The notes: generated by a model not told the origin, from the sequence alone. 40,612 bases of DNA from Ramlibacter sp. (GCA_028292105.1 JAQGMY010000303.1:1-40612); one strand, 5' to 3'. Positions 29,188 through 37,509 are shown, numbered from the stretch's first letter. Numbers and translations: made by a program.

Positions 29188-32100
29188 TCAGAGCTGCCGG
29201 GCCAGCAGCACCGCGGCATGGATCGCCTGCCGTTGCGCCCCGTCATGGATCTGGTGCCGGCAACTGGTGCCGTCGGCGACCACGATCGCGTCAGGCGCCG
29301 AGCGCACTGCGGGCAGCAGGCTCAGTTCGGCCATCTGCATGGACACCGCGTGATGCCGCGCCTCGTAGCCGAAGCTGCCGGCCATGCCGCAGCAGCTCGA
29401 CTCGATCAGCTGCGGCTCGGCGCCGGGGATCAGCCTGAGCACCTCCAGCACCGGCGTGATCGCGCCAAAGGCTTTCTGGTGGCAGTGGCCGTGCACGAGA
29501 AGCGGTGCCGCGAGCGGCTTGAGCTTCTGCTGCAGCACGGCCAGCCGACCGGCGCCGGCTTCGCGCGCGAGGAACTCTTCCAGCAGGAAGGACTGCCCGG
29601 CCAGCACCTGCGCCGGCGCGCCCAAGCCCATGGACGTCATCTCGTCGCGCAGCGTCAACAGGCACGAAGGCTCCAGGCCGACCACCGCGATGCCGCGTTC
29701 AGCCAGCGGCGCCAGCGCGGCCAGCAACTCGCCGGCCTTGGCTTTCGCTTCTTCCACCATGCCGCTGGCCAGGTAGGTGCGGCCGCAGCACAGGTGCTTG
29801 CCGTCCGGGTTCTGCTTGGCCGCGATGTGCACCGTGTAGCCGGCGGCTTGCAGCACGGTGAACGCCGCCTGCGCGTTCTCCGACTCGAAGTAGCCGTTGA
29901 AGGTATCGACGAAGAGGACCACCGGCTTGCCGGACGCGAGCAATTCGTCGCGTGTCGCGCCCTTGACGCCACTGTTGAAGAAGTGGCGGCTTTGCCATTC
30001 CGGCAGGCTGCGCCGGGCCGAAAAGCCCAGCAGCTTTTCGCCGATGGCCGCCAGTGCGCCGCTGCGATTGCGCAGGTTCAGCAAGCCGGCAAAGCGGCTG
30101 GCGCTGGCCGCGTAGTCCGGCAAGCGCGCGATCAACCTGTCCTTGAGCGTCCAGCCGTGCTTCTTCTTGTCCGCATGCGTGAACTCGATCTTCATGCGCG
30201 CCATGTCGACGCCGGTGGGGCAATCGCGCTTGCAGCCCTTGCAGCTGACGCACAGGTCCAGGGCTTCCCTGACTGCCGTCATGGAGGCCTCGGACATGTT
30301 CATCATGGGGCTCCCCCCACCCCCAACCGCTCCCCTCGAGGGGAGGGGCTCCAGCTGGTTCGAAAGAGCCAGGCGCAGCGTGTTCGCGCGCCCGCGCGTG
30401 ACGTGTTTCTCGTCGCGCGTGACCCGATAGCTCGGGCACATGGTGCCGGCGTCGAACTTGCGGCAGTGGCCGTTGTTGTTGCACATCTCCACCGCCTTGG
30501 CAAAGCCTTTGGCGGGGTCGCGACCGGTGCCGGGCGCGGTGGTGCGTTCGGTGGCGGGATCGTTCTGCACGTCCCAGGCACTCCAGTCCAGCGCCGGCTG
30601 CAGGGGGATCACCTTGTAGGTCGGCGGGAAGCGCATCAGCCGCGTGTCGTCCATGCGCGGCGGATTCACCATGCGGTTGGGGCAGAGCAGCTCGAGCGGG
30701 TCGAACAGGCGCTTGATCTCGCCGAAGGCGGCATCGATGCTGGGCCCGAACTGCCACTTGATCCATTCGCCGCGGCACAGGCCGTCGCCATGCTCGCCGC
30801 TGTAGGCGCCCTTGTACTTGCGCACCAGTGCCGAGGCTTCCTCGGCGATCGCCCGCATCTCCGGCGCGCCATTGCGGCGCATGTCCAGGATCGGCCGCAC
30901 GTGCAGGGTGCCGACGGAGGCGTGCGCGTACCAGGTGCCCTTGGTGCCGTGCCTGCGAAACACCTGCGTGAGCGCATCGGTGTACTCGGCCAGATGCTCC
31001 AGCGGCACCGCGCAATCCTCGATGAAGCTCACCGGCTTGCCGTCGCCCTTGAGGCTCATCATGATGTTGAGGCCGGCCTTGCGCACTTCCCACAACGCCT
31101 TCTGCGGCGCGTCGTCGGGCATCAGTACGACCGAGCCGGGCAAGCCGAGGTCGCCCATCAGCTGTTGCAGCTCGGTGAGCTTGCGCAGCAGCGCGGTCCG
31201 GTCGGGGCCGGCGAATTCCACCAGCAGCACCGCATCGGGCGAGCCGATCAAGGCGCTGCGCACCGTCGAGGCGAACGCCGGGTTCTGCAGCGACAGCTCG
31301 ATCATCGTGCGATCGACCAGTTCGACCGCTGTCAGGGTGCCGTCGGAGCCCAGCTTGACGATGTGCTGTGCCGTGTCCATCGCCTTGTAGAAGGTCGGGA
31401 AGTTCACGACCCCCAGCACCTTGGCTTGCGGCAATTCCGACAGCCGCAGTTTCAGGCTGCGGGTGAGGGCCAGCGTGCCTTCGCTGCCCACCAGCAGGTG
31501 CGCGAGGTTGACGCTGCCGTCCCCGGTGTAGGGCTTGGGGTTCTGGTTGTGGAAGACGTCCAGGTTGTAGCCGCCCACGCGCCGCAGCACCTTCGGCCAG
31601 CGCGCCTCGATCTCGGGCTGCAGCGCCATCGCCAGGTCGCGCACCCGCTCGCCCATCGCGCGGGCGGCGCCGGAGCTCGCGTCGAAGCGGCCGAACTCGT
31701 GCAGCACGCCGTCGGACGTCCAGGCCTCGGCGCCCAGCACGTTGTGGACCATGTTGCCGTAGGCGATGCTGCGGCTGCCGCAGGAGTTGTTGCCCGCCAT
31801 GCCGCCGAGCGTCGCCTGGGCGGAGGTGGAGACGTCCACCGGATACCAGAGCTTGAGCTTCTTCAGCTGGGCGTTCAGGTGGTCCAGCACGATGCCGGGT
31901 TCGACGGTGACCGTGCGCTGCTGCGCATCGACGTCGATCACGTTGCGCACGTGCTTGGAAAAATCGATCACCAGCCCGGCGCCCACCGTCTGGCCGCACT
32001 GGCTGGTGCCGCCGCCGCGCGGCACCACCGGCACCTTCAGGTCGCGGCAGATGTCCAGCGCGATGCGCGCTTCTTCGCCAGTCCGCGGCAGGAACACGCC

Positions 32101-32298
32101 GACCGGCGTGACCTGGTAGATCGACGCATCGGTGGCATAGCGGCCGCGGTCGGCTGGCGAGAACAATACTTCGCCGGTGGTTTCGGCGGCGAGCCGCTGC
32201 GCCAGGCGCCCGGCCACTTCGTTGCTGGCGTGCGAGACCTTGTCGTAGGCGTGGCCCGCGGCTTCGCGCGTGACGGCGATCGGCAGTGGCGCGTTCAC
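29188..32298 (-). CDS. FAD-binding and 4Fe-4S dehydrogenase, YdiJ-like (D-2-hydroxyacid dehydrogenase)
   Basis: 1036 residues from GTG 32298, overlapping the gntR stop by 4 bp. N-terminal FAD_binding_4 (PCMH) domain (VPVVPRGGGTSQCGQTVGAG, then STSAQATLGGMAGNNSCGSR), an FAD-linked oxidase C-terminal domain, then a 4Fe-4S region LCVSCKGCKRDCPTGVD (~residue 680) and CCG domains (LCCGRTY, HGHCHQKAFG, SSCCGMAGSFGYE). This is the D-lactate/D-2-hydroxyglutarate/glycolate dehydrogenase layout of E. coli YdiJ (~1018 residues), which passes electrons to the quinone pool. Between residues ~645 and 665 a Pro/Gly-rich stretch (LEPLPSRGAVGGGGSPMM) replaces the usual LSGQLG...-type sequence and is encoded by an inserted palindrome (see repeat). 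GntR control is likely. The substrate is presumably a D-2-hydroxyacid from the neighbouring pathway. Confidence 0.88.
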   Translation of the reverse strand: MNAPLPIAVTREAAGHAYDKVSHASNEVAGRLAQRLAAETTGEVLFSPADRGRYATDASIYQVTPVGVFLPRTGEEARIALDICRDLKVPVVPRGGGTSQCGQTVGAGLVIDFSKHVRNVIDVDAQQRTVTVEPGIVLDHLNAQLKKLKLWYPVDVSTSAQATLGGMAGNNSCGSRSIAYGNMVHNVLGAEAWTSDGVLHEFGRFDASSGAARAMGERVRDLAMALQPEIEARWPKVLRRVGGYNLDVFHNQNPKPYTGDGSVNLAHLLVGSEGTLALTRSLKLRLSELPQAKVLGVVNFPTFYKAMDTAQHIVKLGSDGTLTAVELVDRTMIELSLQNPAFASTVRSALIGSPDAVLLVEFAGPDRTALLRKLTELQQLMGDLGLPGSVVLMPDDAPQKALWEVRKAGLNIMMSLKGDGKPVSFIEDCAVPLEHLAEYTDALTQVFRRHGTKGTWYAHASVGTLHVRPILDMRRNGAPEMRAIAEEASALVRKYKGAYSGEHGDGLCRGEWIKWQFGPSIDAAFGEIKRLFDPLELLCPNRMVNPPRMDDTRLMRFPPTYKVIPLQPALDWSAWDVQNDPATERTTAPGTGRDPAKGFAKAVEMCNNNGHCRKFDAGTMCPSYRVTRDEKHVTRGRANTLRLALSNQLEPLPSRGAVGGGGSPMMNMSEASMTAVREALDLCVSCKGCKRDCPTGVDMARMKIEFTHADKKKHGWTLKDRLIARLPDYAASASRFAGLLNLRNRSGALAAIGEKLLGFSARRSLPEWQSRHFFNSGVKGATRDELLASGKPVVLFVDTFNGYFESENAQAAFTVLQAAGYTVHIAAKQNPDGKHLCCGRTYLASGMVEEAKAKAGELLAALAPLAERGIAVVGLEPSCLLTLRDEMTSMGLGAPAQVLAGQSFLLEEFLAREAGAGRLAVLQQKLKPLAAPLLVHGHCHQKAFGAITPVLEVLRLIPGAEPQLIESSCCGMAGSFGYEARHHAVSMQMAELSLLPAVRSAPDAIVVADGTSCRHQIHDGAQRQAIHAAVLLARQL
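30304..30350. repeat. REP-type palindrome inside the FAD/Fe-S coding sequence
   Basis: Perfect 16-bp palindrome CTCCCCTCGAGGGGAG (30330-30345) preceded by a C-tract (GGGGCTCCCCCCACCCCCAAC). Intergenic elements of this type are common in Comamonadaceae and their translations (PLPSRG...GVGG) are recognisable. Here it is in frame and lies where family members have a short variable loop before the 4Fe-4S motif. Confidence 0.68.
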
Positions 32299-32990
32299 GA
32301 GCTGGCCTCCCGGCGCGGCGCGCGGGCGGCTTCGCGCACCTGCTCCAGCACCACGTCGCGCTTGTTGCGCAGGTGGGCGAGCAGCACCTCGCGCATCGCC
32401 GCTGCGTCCCGGGCGGCCAGGGCTTCGATCATCATTTCGTGTTCCTTCATGGCGCGCTTCCATTTGTCGCCGTCCTGGTTGGAGCGAAAGCGCAGGGCCT
32501 GCAGGCGGGCATTGACCTGCTGGTAGACGGTGGCCAGCACCGGGTTCTTGGCGGCCTGGCTGATCGCGTCGTGGATGCGCGCGTTGATGCTGTAGTAGGC
32601 CGACAGGTCGCGGCGCGTGTACGCCGCCATCATCTCGAAGTGCATGGCCTGGATCTCGGCCAGTTCTTCCGGCGTGATGCGCTGCGCCGCCAGTTCGCCG
32701 GACATCGCCTCCAGCCCGGCCATCACCTCGAAGGTGTTCTGCACATCGGATTCGGTCAGCGAGACGGCGATGGCGCCGCGGTTGGGCAACAGCTCGACCA
32801 GCCCCTCGGCCGCCAGCATCTTGATCGCCTCGCGCAGGGGTGTGCGCGAGACGTTCAGCAGTTCCGACAATTCCCGCTCGTTGAGCTTGGCACCGGGCGC
32901 CACCCGCCCTTCCACCAGCATCTGGCGCAGCCGCTGCGCCACCTGCTCATGCAGGGCGGCGCGCGGGATCGCAATCACTTCCGCAGTCAT
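32295..32990 (-). CDS. GntR-family regulator, FCD subfamily (FadR/VanR type)
   Basis: 231 residues. N-terminal winged HTH (ALHEQVAQRLRQMLVEGRVA, LNERELSELLNVSRTPLREA, LAAEGLVELLPNRGAIAV) and an all-helical FCD effector domain (FEVMAGLEAMSGELAAQRIT to IHDAISQAAKNPVLATVYQQ) with metal-ligand-like Asp/His positions (NARIHDAIS). Such regulators usually repress hydroxyacid, sugar-acid or fatty-acid catabolic genes and release DNA on binding the substrate or its product. Two strong palindromes lie in the gap to the divergent aminotransferase gene, one 7 bp upstream of this start (autoregulation). The stop overlaps the FAD/Fe-S start by 4 bp, so the regulator and dehydrogenase form one transcript. 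Confidence 0.93.
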   Translation of the reverse strand: MTAEVIAIPRAALHEQVAQRLRQMLVEGRVAPGAKLNERELSELLNVSRTPLREAIKMLAAEGLVELLPNRGAIAVSLTESDVQNTFEVMAGLEAMSGELAAQRITPEELAEIQAMHFEMMAAYTRRDLSAYYSINARIHDAISQAAKNPVLATVYQQVNARLQALRFRSNQDGDKWKRAMKEHEMMIEALAARDAAAMREVLLAHLRNKRDVVLEQVREAARAPRREASS

Positions 32991-32996
32991 CCCGCT

Positions 32997-33012
32997 ATTT
33001 TGTATGCAAAAA
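32997..33012. promoter_or_regulatory. GntR operator 1 (near-perfect palindrome)
   Basis: ATTTTGTATGCAAAAA, 7 bp upstream of the gntR start. It differs from a perfect ATTTTGCATGCAAAAT palindrome at two positions. AT-rich in a very GC-rich genome, and repeated 65 bp away, which is strong support for a specific protein site. Confidence 0.85.
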
Positions 33013-33061
33013 GGACTTGGTGCAAACCCCGATTAGGCAACGAGCTCATTGTTGTCCCAGA

Positions 33062-33077
33062 ATTTTGCATGCAAAAT
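33062..33077. promoter_or_regulatory. GntR operator 2 (perfect 16-bp palindrome)
   Basis: ATTTTGCATGCAAAAT, perfectly self-complementary, 27 bp upstream of the aminotransferase ATG. Centre-to-centre distance to operator 1 is 65 bp (about six helical turns), so both could be held on the same DNA face in a repression loop (inference). Confidence 0.9.
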
Positions 33078-33103
33078 GTCCGGCGACTCGTTGAAGGGAC
33101 CCC

Positions 33104-34333
33104 ATGCTGACGCTCGACTTCCATCCCACCGGCCGCCATTTCCTGCAGATTCCGGGGCCGTCGCCGGTACCGGACCGCATCCTGCGGGCGATGAGCCTGC
33201 CCACCATCGACCACCGCGGCCCCGAGTTCGGCGTGCTGGGCCTGCGGGTGCTCAAGGGCATCCAGCAGATCTTCCAGACGCGGCAGCCGGTGATCATCTA
33301 TCCCGCGTCCGGCACCGGTGCCTGGGAAGCGGCGCTCGTCAACACGTTGAGCCCGGGCGACCACGTGCTGATGTACGAGACCGGCCACTTCGCCGCCCTC
33401 TGGCAGAAGCTGGCACTGCGCCTGGGCCTCGAGAGCGAATTCATCGGGCTGCCCGGCGTGGAAGGCTGGCGCAAGGGCGTGCAGGCGCACCTGATCGAGG
33501 AGCGCCTGAAGAACGACAAGGAACACGCCATCAAAGCCGTGTGCGTGGTCCACAACGAGACATCGACGGGCGCCACCAGCGACATCCGGGCGGTGCGCCG
33601 CGCCATCGATGCCGCCAGGCACCCGGCGCTGCTGCTGGTGGACTCGATCTCGGGCCTGGCTTCGGCCGAATACAAGCACGACGAGTGGGGCGCGGACGTC
33701 ACCATCAGCGGCTCGCAAAAGGGGCTGATGCTGCCGCCCGGCATCAGCTTCAATGCCTTGTCGCCCAAGGCGATCGAAGCCAGCAAGACCTCCCGGCTGC
33801 CGAAGTCCTTCTGGGCCTGGGACGAGATGCTGGAGATCAACAAGTCCGGCTACTTTCCCTACACGCCCAACACCAACCTGCTGTACGGCCTGGCCGAAGC
33901 CTGCGACATGCTGCTGGACCCGCACTTCGGCGGGCTGGACGGCGTGTTCGCGCGGCACCGGCGCTGGGGCGAGGGCGTGCGTGCCGGCGTCAGGGCCTGG
34001 GGCCTGGAGATCCAGTGCCAGGAAACCCAGAGCCAGTCACCGGTGCTGACCGGCGTGGTCATGCCCGAAGGCGTGGACGCCGACGCCGTGCGCAAGTTGA
34101 TCTACGAGCGTTTCGACCTGTCGCTGGGCACCGGCCTGGGCAAGGTCAAGGGCCGCATGTTCCGCATCGGCCACCTCGGCGACTGCAACGACCTGACGCT
34201 GATGGCGGCGCTCTCGGGCTGCGAGATGGGCCTGAAACTCTCGGGCGTGAAGCTCGCGGGTTCCGGGGTTGCCGCAGCCATGGAGTACTTTGCCGGGCAT
34301 CCGGCGCCGGTCGCCTTGCAGATGGCCGCCTGA
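33104..34333 (+). CDS. Serine-glyoxylate/alanine-glyoxylate-type aminotransferase (class V)
   Basis: 409 residues; ATG 33104, with GAAGGGA about six bases upstream. PLP-Lys is in ISGSQKGLMLPPG (K206), and other fold-I class V motifs are present: FLQIPGPSPVPDRILRAM, HRGPEFGVLGLRVLKGIQQI, YPASGTGAWEAALVNTLSPG, VVHNETSTGATSDI, LLLVDSISGLASAEY, and PNTNLLYGLAEACDM. This is the serine-glyoxylate aminotransferase type, converting glyoxylate to glycine with serine (or alanine) as donor; donor preference is uncertain. First gene of a plus-strand operon with a Bug receptor, CoA-transferase and crotonase-like enzyme, directly behind GntR operator 2. The role here is probably to dispose of glyoxylate made by acid breakdown (inference). 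Confidence 0.9.
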   Translation: MLTLDFHPTGRHFLQIPGPSPVPDRILRAMSLPTIDHRGPEFGVLGLRVLKGIQQIFQTRQPVIIYPASGTGAWEAALVNTLSPGDHVLMYETGHFAALWQKLALRLGLESEFIGLPGVEGWRKGVQAHLIEERLKNDKEHAIKAVCVVHNETSTGATSDIRAVRRAIDAARHPALLLVDSISGLASAEYKHDEWGADVTISGSQKGLMLPPGISFNALSPKAIEASKTSRLPKSFWAWDEMLEINKSGYFPYTPNTNLLYGLAEACDMLLDPHFGGLDGVFARHRRWGEGVRAGVRAWGLEIQCQETQSQSPVLTGVVMPEGVDADAVRKLIYERFDLSLGTGLGKVKGRMFRIGHLGDCNDLTLMAALSGCEMGLKLSGVKLAGSGVAAAMEYFAGHPAPVALQMAA

Positions 34334-34367
34334 CCCCTTTCGAAGCCACAGACCCAGGAGACAAGAC

Positions 34368-35342
34368 ATGCAACGCAGAACCCTCATCACCGGCGCGGTC
34401 GGCGCGGCCGCTTCCATCGCGCTGCCGCTCGCGCGGGCGCAGAACCTGCCGACCGGGCCGGTGCGGATCATCGTCGGCTTCGCCCCCGGTGGCGGCACCG
34501 ACCTCCTGGCCCGCGTGATCGGGCAGAAGCTGGGCGACATGTGGAAGACGCAGGTCATCGTCGAGAACAAGGCGGGCGCTTCCGGCACCATCGCCTCCGA
34601 CTACGTGGCCAAGCAGGCGGGCGACGGCAGCGTGCTGCACATGGCGCACATCAACAGCCATGCGCTGATGCCTCACCTGCAGAAGCTGAGCTACGACCCG
34701 GAGAAGGACTTCCAGCCGATCGCCCTGGTGGGCGTGACGCCCAACCTGCTGATCTGCGGCGGCATGCAGCCGGCCAAAACGGTCAAGGACCTGGTCGCGC
34801 TGTGCAAGGCCAACCCGGGCAGGATCAGCTTCGGTTCGGCCGGTCCGGGCTCGGCCCAGCACATGGCGCTGGAGATGTTCATGCTGCAGGGTGGCGTGAA
34901 GGCGATCCACGTGCCGTACAAGGGTTCCGGCCCCATGCTCACCGACCTGATCGGCGGGCAGGTGCAGTACAGCTTCGACACAATGACGGCTGCCACGCCG
35001 CACGTGAAGAACGGCAAGGCCATCGCGATCGCCCAGACCCGCCAGAAGCGGGCCTCCGGCCATCCCACCGTGCCGACCATGGCGGAGTCGGGCTTCCCCG
35101 GCTTCGAGGCGACCACCTGGTACGGACTGGTCGGTCCCGGCAAGATGCCGGTGGCGATGGCGCGCCGCATGAACGAGGACGTGATCAAGGCCATGGCCAT
35201 GCCGGACGTGATGGAGAAGCTCGAGGCCTCCGGCGCCGAAGACGGCGGCGGCTCGGCCGAGAAGTTCAAGGAGTTCATGCACGTCGAACTGGCCAAGTGG
35301 GGCAAGGTCATCAAGGACGCCAACGTGAAGATCGATACGTGA
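34368..35342 (+). CDS. Bug-type substrate-binding protein (C)
   Basis: 324 residues from ATG 34368, with AGGAG seven bases upstream; the longer track ORF is discarded. Signal peptide RRTLITGAVGAAASIALPLARA. Bug motifs: TGPVRIIVGFAPGGGTDLLA, VENKAGASGTIASDYVAKQA, SYDPEKDFQPIALVGVTPN, SFGSAGPGSAQHMALEMFML, HVPYKGSGPMLTDLIGGQVQ and HPTVPTMAESGFPGFEATTW. The third orphan Bug receptor in the window and the most divergent from A. It sits between the aminotransferase and the CoA-transferase in the GntR-controlled operon, so its ligand should be the acid that the pathway activates. Confidence 0.93.
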   Translation: MQRRTLITGAVGAAASIALPLARAQNLPTGPVRIIVGFAPGGGTDLLARVIGQKLGDMWKTQVIVENKAGASGTIASDYVAKQAGDGSVLHMAHINSHALMPHLQKLSYDPEKDFQPIALVGVTPNLLICGGMQPAKTVKDLVALCKANPGRISFGSAGPGSAQHMALEMFMLQGGVKAIHVPYKGSGPMLTDLIGGQVQYSFDTMTAATPHVKNGKAIAIAQTRQKRASGHPTVPTMAESGFPGFEATTWYGLVGPGKMPVAMARRMNEDVIKAMAMPDVMEKLEASGAEDGGGSAEKFKEFMHVELAKWGKVIKDANVKIDT

Positions 35343-35406
35343 TTGGCCACCAGCGGACCGGCAGAGCCGGTTCCGTGCTGGCACTGGAAGAGACATGGAG
35401 TCCTGA

Positions 35407-36618
35407 ATGAGTGAAACATCGCGCCCCCTGCCGCTGGCCGGCGTTCGCGTCCTCGACATCTCCCAGGTGATGGCGGGCCCGTACGCCTGCATGCTGCTGG
35501 GGGACTTGGGCGCCGACGTGGTCAAGGTGGAGCCGCCGGGCAGCGGCGACCAGACGCGCGGCTCCATGGGCTTCAAGATGAAAGGCGCGGACTCGCTCGG
35601 CTTCATCAACATGAACCGCAACAAGCGCAGCGTGACGCTCGACCTGAAGTCGCCTGCCGGCAAGGAAGTGCTGCTCCAGCTGGCCAGGGAGGCCGACATC
35701 CTGATCGAGAACTACCGGCCGGGTGCGCTGCGTCGGCTCGGCCTGGGCTACGAGGTGCTCAAGGAGATCAATCCGCGGCTGGTCTACACCAGCATCTCCG
35801 GCTTCGGCCAGACCGGACCCTGGGCCGACCGCCCCGGCTTCGACCTGATGGCGCAGGCGATGTCCGGCGTGATGAGCGTGACCGGCTATCCCGGCAGCCC
35901 GCCGGTGAAGGCCGGCGTGCCGGTGGCCGACATCGGCTGCGCGCTGTTCGCGATCTACGCCACGCTCGCCGCGTACATAGGCGCGAAGAACACGGGCCAG
36001 GGCCAGTACATCGATGCGGCGCTGTTCGATTCCGCCATGGCGTTCGGCGTCTGGGACATCTGCGACTGGTGGGGCACTGGCAAGCCGCCGGAACCGCTGG
36101 GCACCTCCAACAAGATGACGGCCCCTTACCAGGCCATGGCATCGTCCGACGGCCACTTCGTCATGGGCGCCAACAACCAGAAGCTGTGGGTGCAACTGTG
36201 CACGCTGATGCAGCGCCAGGAGCTGCTGCAGGATCCGCGCTTTTCCACCATCGCGCTGCGGCTGGCCAATCGCCCGGCGCTGCAGGACGAACTGGAGAAG
36301 ACCTTCAAGCAGCATCCCAAGGACCACTGGGTGGATACGCTGCTGGCGAACGGCATCCCGGCCGGTCCCATCCTGGGCTACCCTGAGGCCTTCGGCAGCG
36401 AGCATGCGAAGGTGCGCAACATGCGCATGGAGATCGACCATCCGGTGGAAGGCAAGGTGCCCAACATCGGTTTCGCGGTGAAGCTCACGGGCACGCCGCA
36501 GCAGGTGCGGCGGCATCCGCCGCTGCTGGGTGAGCACAACGAAGAAGTGCTGGCAGAGATCGGCCTCGGTCCGGACGACCTGGCGCGGCTGCGGCGCGAA
36601 GGAGCATTCGGTCCATGA
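35407..36618 (+). CDS. Class III (CaiB/BaiF) CoA-transferase
   Basis: 403 residues; ATG 35407 with GGAG about six bases upstream. Family motifs: LAGVRVLDISQVMAGPYACM, DLGADVVKVEPPGSGDQTRG, INMNRNKRSVTLDLKSPAGK, ADILIENYRPGALRRLGLG, SGFGQTGPWADRPGFDLMAQ and VADIGCALFAIYATLAAYIG, whose Asp (D175) is at the catalytic position. These homodimeric enzymes move CoA between carboxylates (succinyl-CoA, formyl-CoA, citramalate/mesaconate, carnitine and others). The substrate is not predictable from sequence. The next gene, a crotonase-family enzyme, overlaps it by 4 bp (ATGA), so acid activation followed by a CoA-ester reaction is the probable order. Confidence 0.93.
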   Translation: MSETSRPLPLAGVRVLDISQVMAGPYACMLLGDLGADVVKVEPPGSGDQTRGSMGFKMKGADSLGFINMNRNKRSVTLDLKSPAGKEVLLQLAREADILIENYRPGALRRLGLGYEVLKEINPRLVYTSISGFGQTGPWADRPGFDLMAQAMSGVMSVTGYPGSPPVKAGVPVADIGCALFAIYATLAAYIGAKNTGQGQYIDAALFDSAMAFGVWDICDWWGTGKPPEPLGTSNKMTAPYQAMASSDGHFVMGANNQKLWVQLCTLMQRQELLQDPRFSTIALRLANRPALQDELEKTFKQHPKDHWVDTLLANGIPAGPILGYPEAFGSEHAKVRNMRMEIDHPVEGKVPNIGFAVKLTGTPQQVRRHPPLLGEHNEEVLAEIGLGPDDLARLRREGAFGP

Positions 36619-37412
36619 GCAACGTCAAGCTTCCGGCCCGCGACGGCGCGGTGCATTTCACGACCGAGGGGGGCGTCGCGAACATCACCTTCGACCGTCC
36701 CGAGGCACGCAACGCGATGACGTGGGCCATGTACGAGCGCCTGCACTCCATTTGCGAGCGGCTGCGCGACGATCGCTCGGTGCGGGTGGTGCGCTTCCAG
36801 GGCACGGGCGGCGAAGCCTTCGTGGCCGGCACCGACATCGCGCAGTTCCAGGCCTTCAAGACCGGTGACGACGGCGTGGCGTACGAACGCGGCATCGACG
36901 CCGGCGTCGCCCTGATCGAATCGCTGCCGCAGCCCACGGTTGCCGTGGTGCAGGGCTGGGCCATAGGGGGCGGGCTGGCGATCGCCTCGGCCTGCGACTT
37001 CCGCATCGCCACCCCGGACTCCAGGTTCGGCGTGCCGATCGCGCGCACGCTCGGCAACTGCCTGTCGGTCGCCAACGTGGCGCGGCTGCTGGCGGCCTTC
37101 GGCCGGCCGCGGGTGGAGCGCTTGCTGCTGCTGGCCGAGTTGATCGGCGCCGAAGAGGCGTTGGCCAGCGGCTTCCTGCTGGAGGTGGTGCCCGCCGACG
37201 GCCTGGAAGCGGCGGCGCAGAAGCTCTGCAGCCGCCTGGCCGCGCTGGCGCCGGTGACGCAGCAGGTCAGCAAGGACACGCTGAACCGCCTGCTGCGCCA
37301 CGACCTGCCGGTCGCCGACGACCTCATCCGCCGCAGCTACGGCAGCGAAGACTTCCACGAAGGCGTGCGCGCCTTCGTCGCCAAGCGCCCGCCGGTCTGG
37401 CAGGGGCGCTGA
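36615..37412 (+). CDS. Enoyl-CoA hydratase/isomerase (crotonase) family enzyme with altered active site
   Basis: 265 residues, start overlapping the CoA-transferase stop. Crotonase-fold motifs: ANITFDRPEARNAMTWAMYE, the first oxyanion-hole segment FVAGTDIAQFQAF, the second GWAIGGGLAIASACDFRIA, and RLLLLAELIGAEEALASGFL. In typical hydratases the segment after FG reads PE-(I/V), supplying the first catalytic Glu; here it reads FGVPIARTLGNCLS, so that Glu is missing, while the second Glu position (VERLLLL) is kept. Classical hydratase chemistry is therefore doubtful; isomerase, lyase or CoA-ester hydrolase activity are alternatives. Last gene of the GntR-linked operon; a 153-bp gap with a palindromic repeat follows. 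Confidence 0.86.
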   Translation: MSNVKLPARDGAVHFTTEGGVANITFDRPEARNAMTWAMYERLHSICERLRDDRSVRVVRFQGTGGEAFVAGTDIAQFQAFKTGDDGVAYERGIDAGVALIESLPQPTVAVVQGWAIGGGLAIASACDFRIATPDSRFGVPIARTLGNCLSVANVARLLAAFGRPRVERLLLLAELIGAEEALASGFLLEVVPADGLEAAAQKLCSRLAALAPVTQQVSKDTLNRLLRHDLPVADDLIRRSYGSEDFHEGVRAFVAKRPPVWQGR

Positions 37413-37442
37413 GCCATCGAGGCTGTCATCGCGGGCGCCGAA

Positions 37443-37474
37443 GATGTCATCCCGGGCTCGACCCGGGATCCATG
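37443..37474. repeat. 32-bp REP palindrome, left copy
   Basis: Contains the hairpin ATCCCGGG-ctcga-CCCGGGAT and matches the copy at 38708-38739 in inverted orientation at 31 of 32 positions. A partial extra copy (TGTCATCGCGGG) lies just upstream near 37424. When translated these give the well-known VIPG-LTRDP-type strings, a mark of proteobacterial REP elements. Confidence 0.85.
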
Positions 37475-37509
37475 CACCCCCCGGCTGGCATCGCCAACGC
37501 CATCCCTTG

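Noticed and set aside
29003-29353. 116-residue plus-strand ORF through the REP-like element (FPRRRESRASKG)
   Set aside because: The encoded string is a translated REP sequence, a common false ORF.
28144-32526. A 1460-residue plus-strand ORF and other very long antisense ORFs (for example 23019-26177 beyond the oxidase, 14445-16778, 10643-12451)
   Set aside because: They lie antisense to well-supported genes, have no family resemblance and the His/Arg/Gln-rich composition typical of antisense frames in GC-rich DNA.
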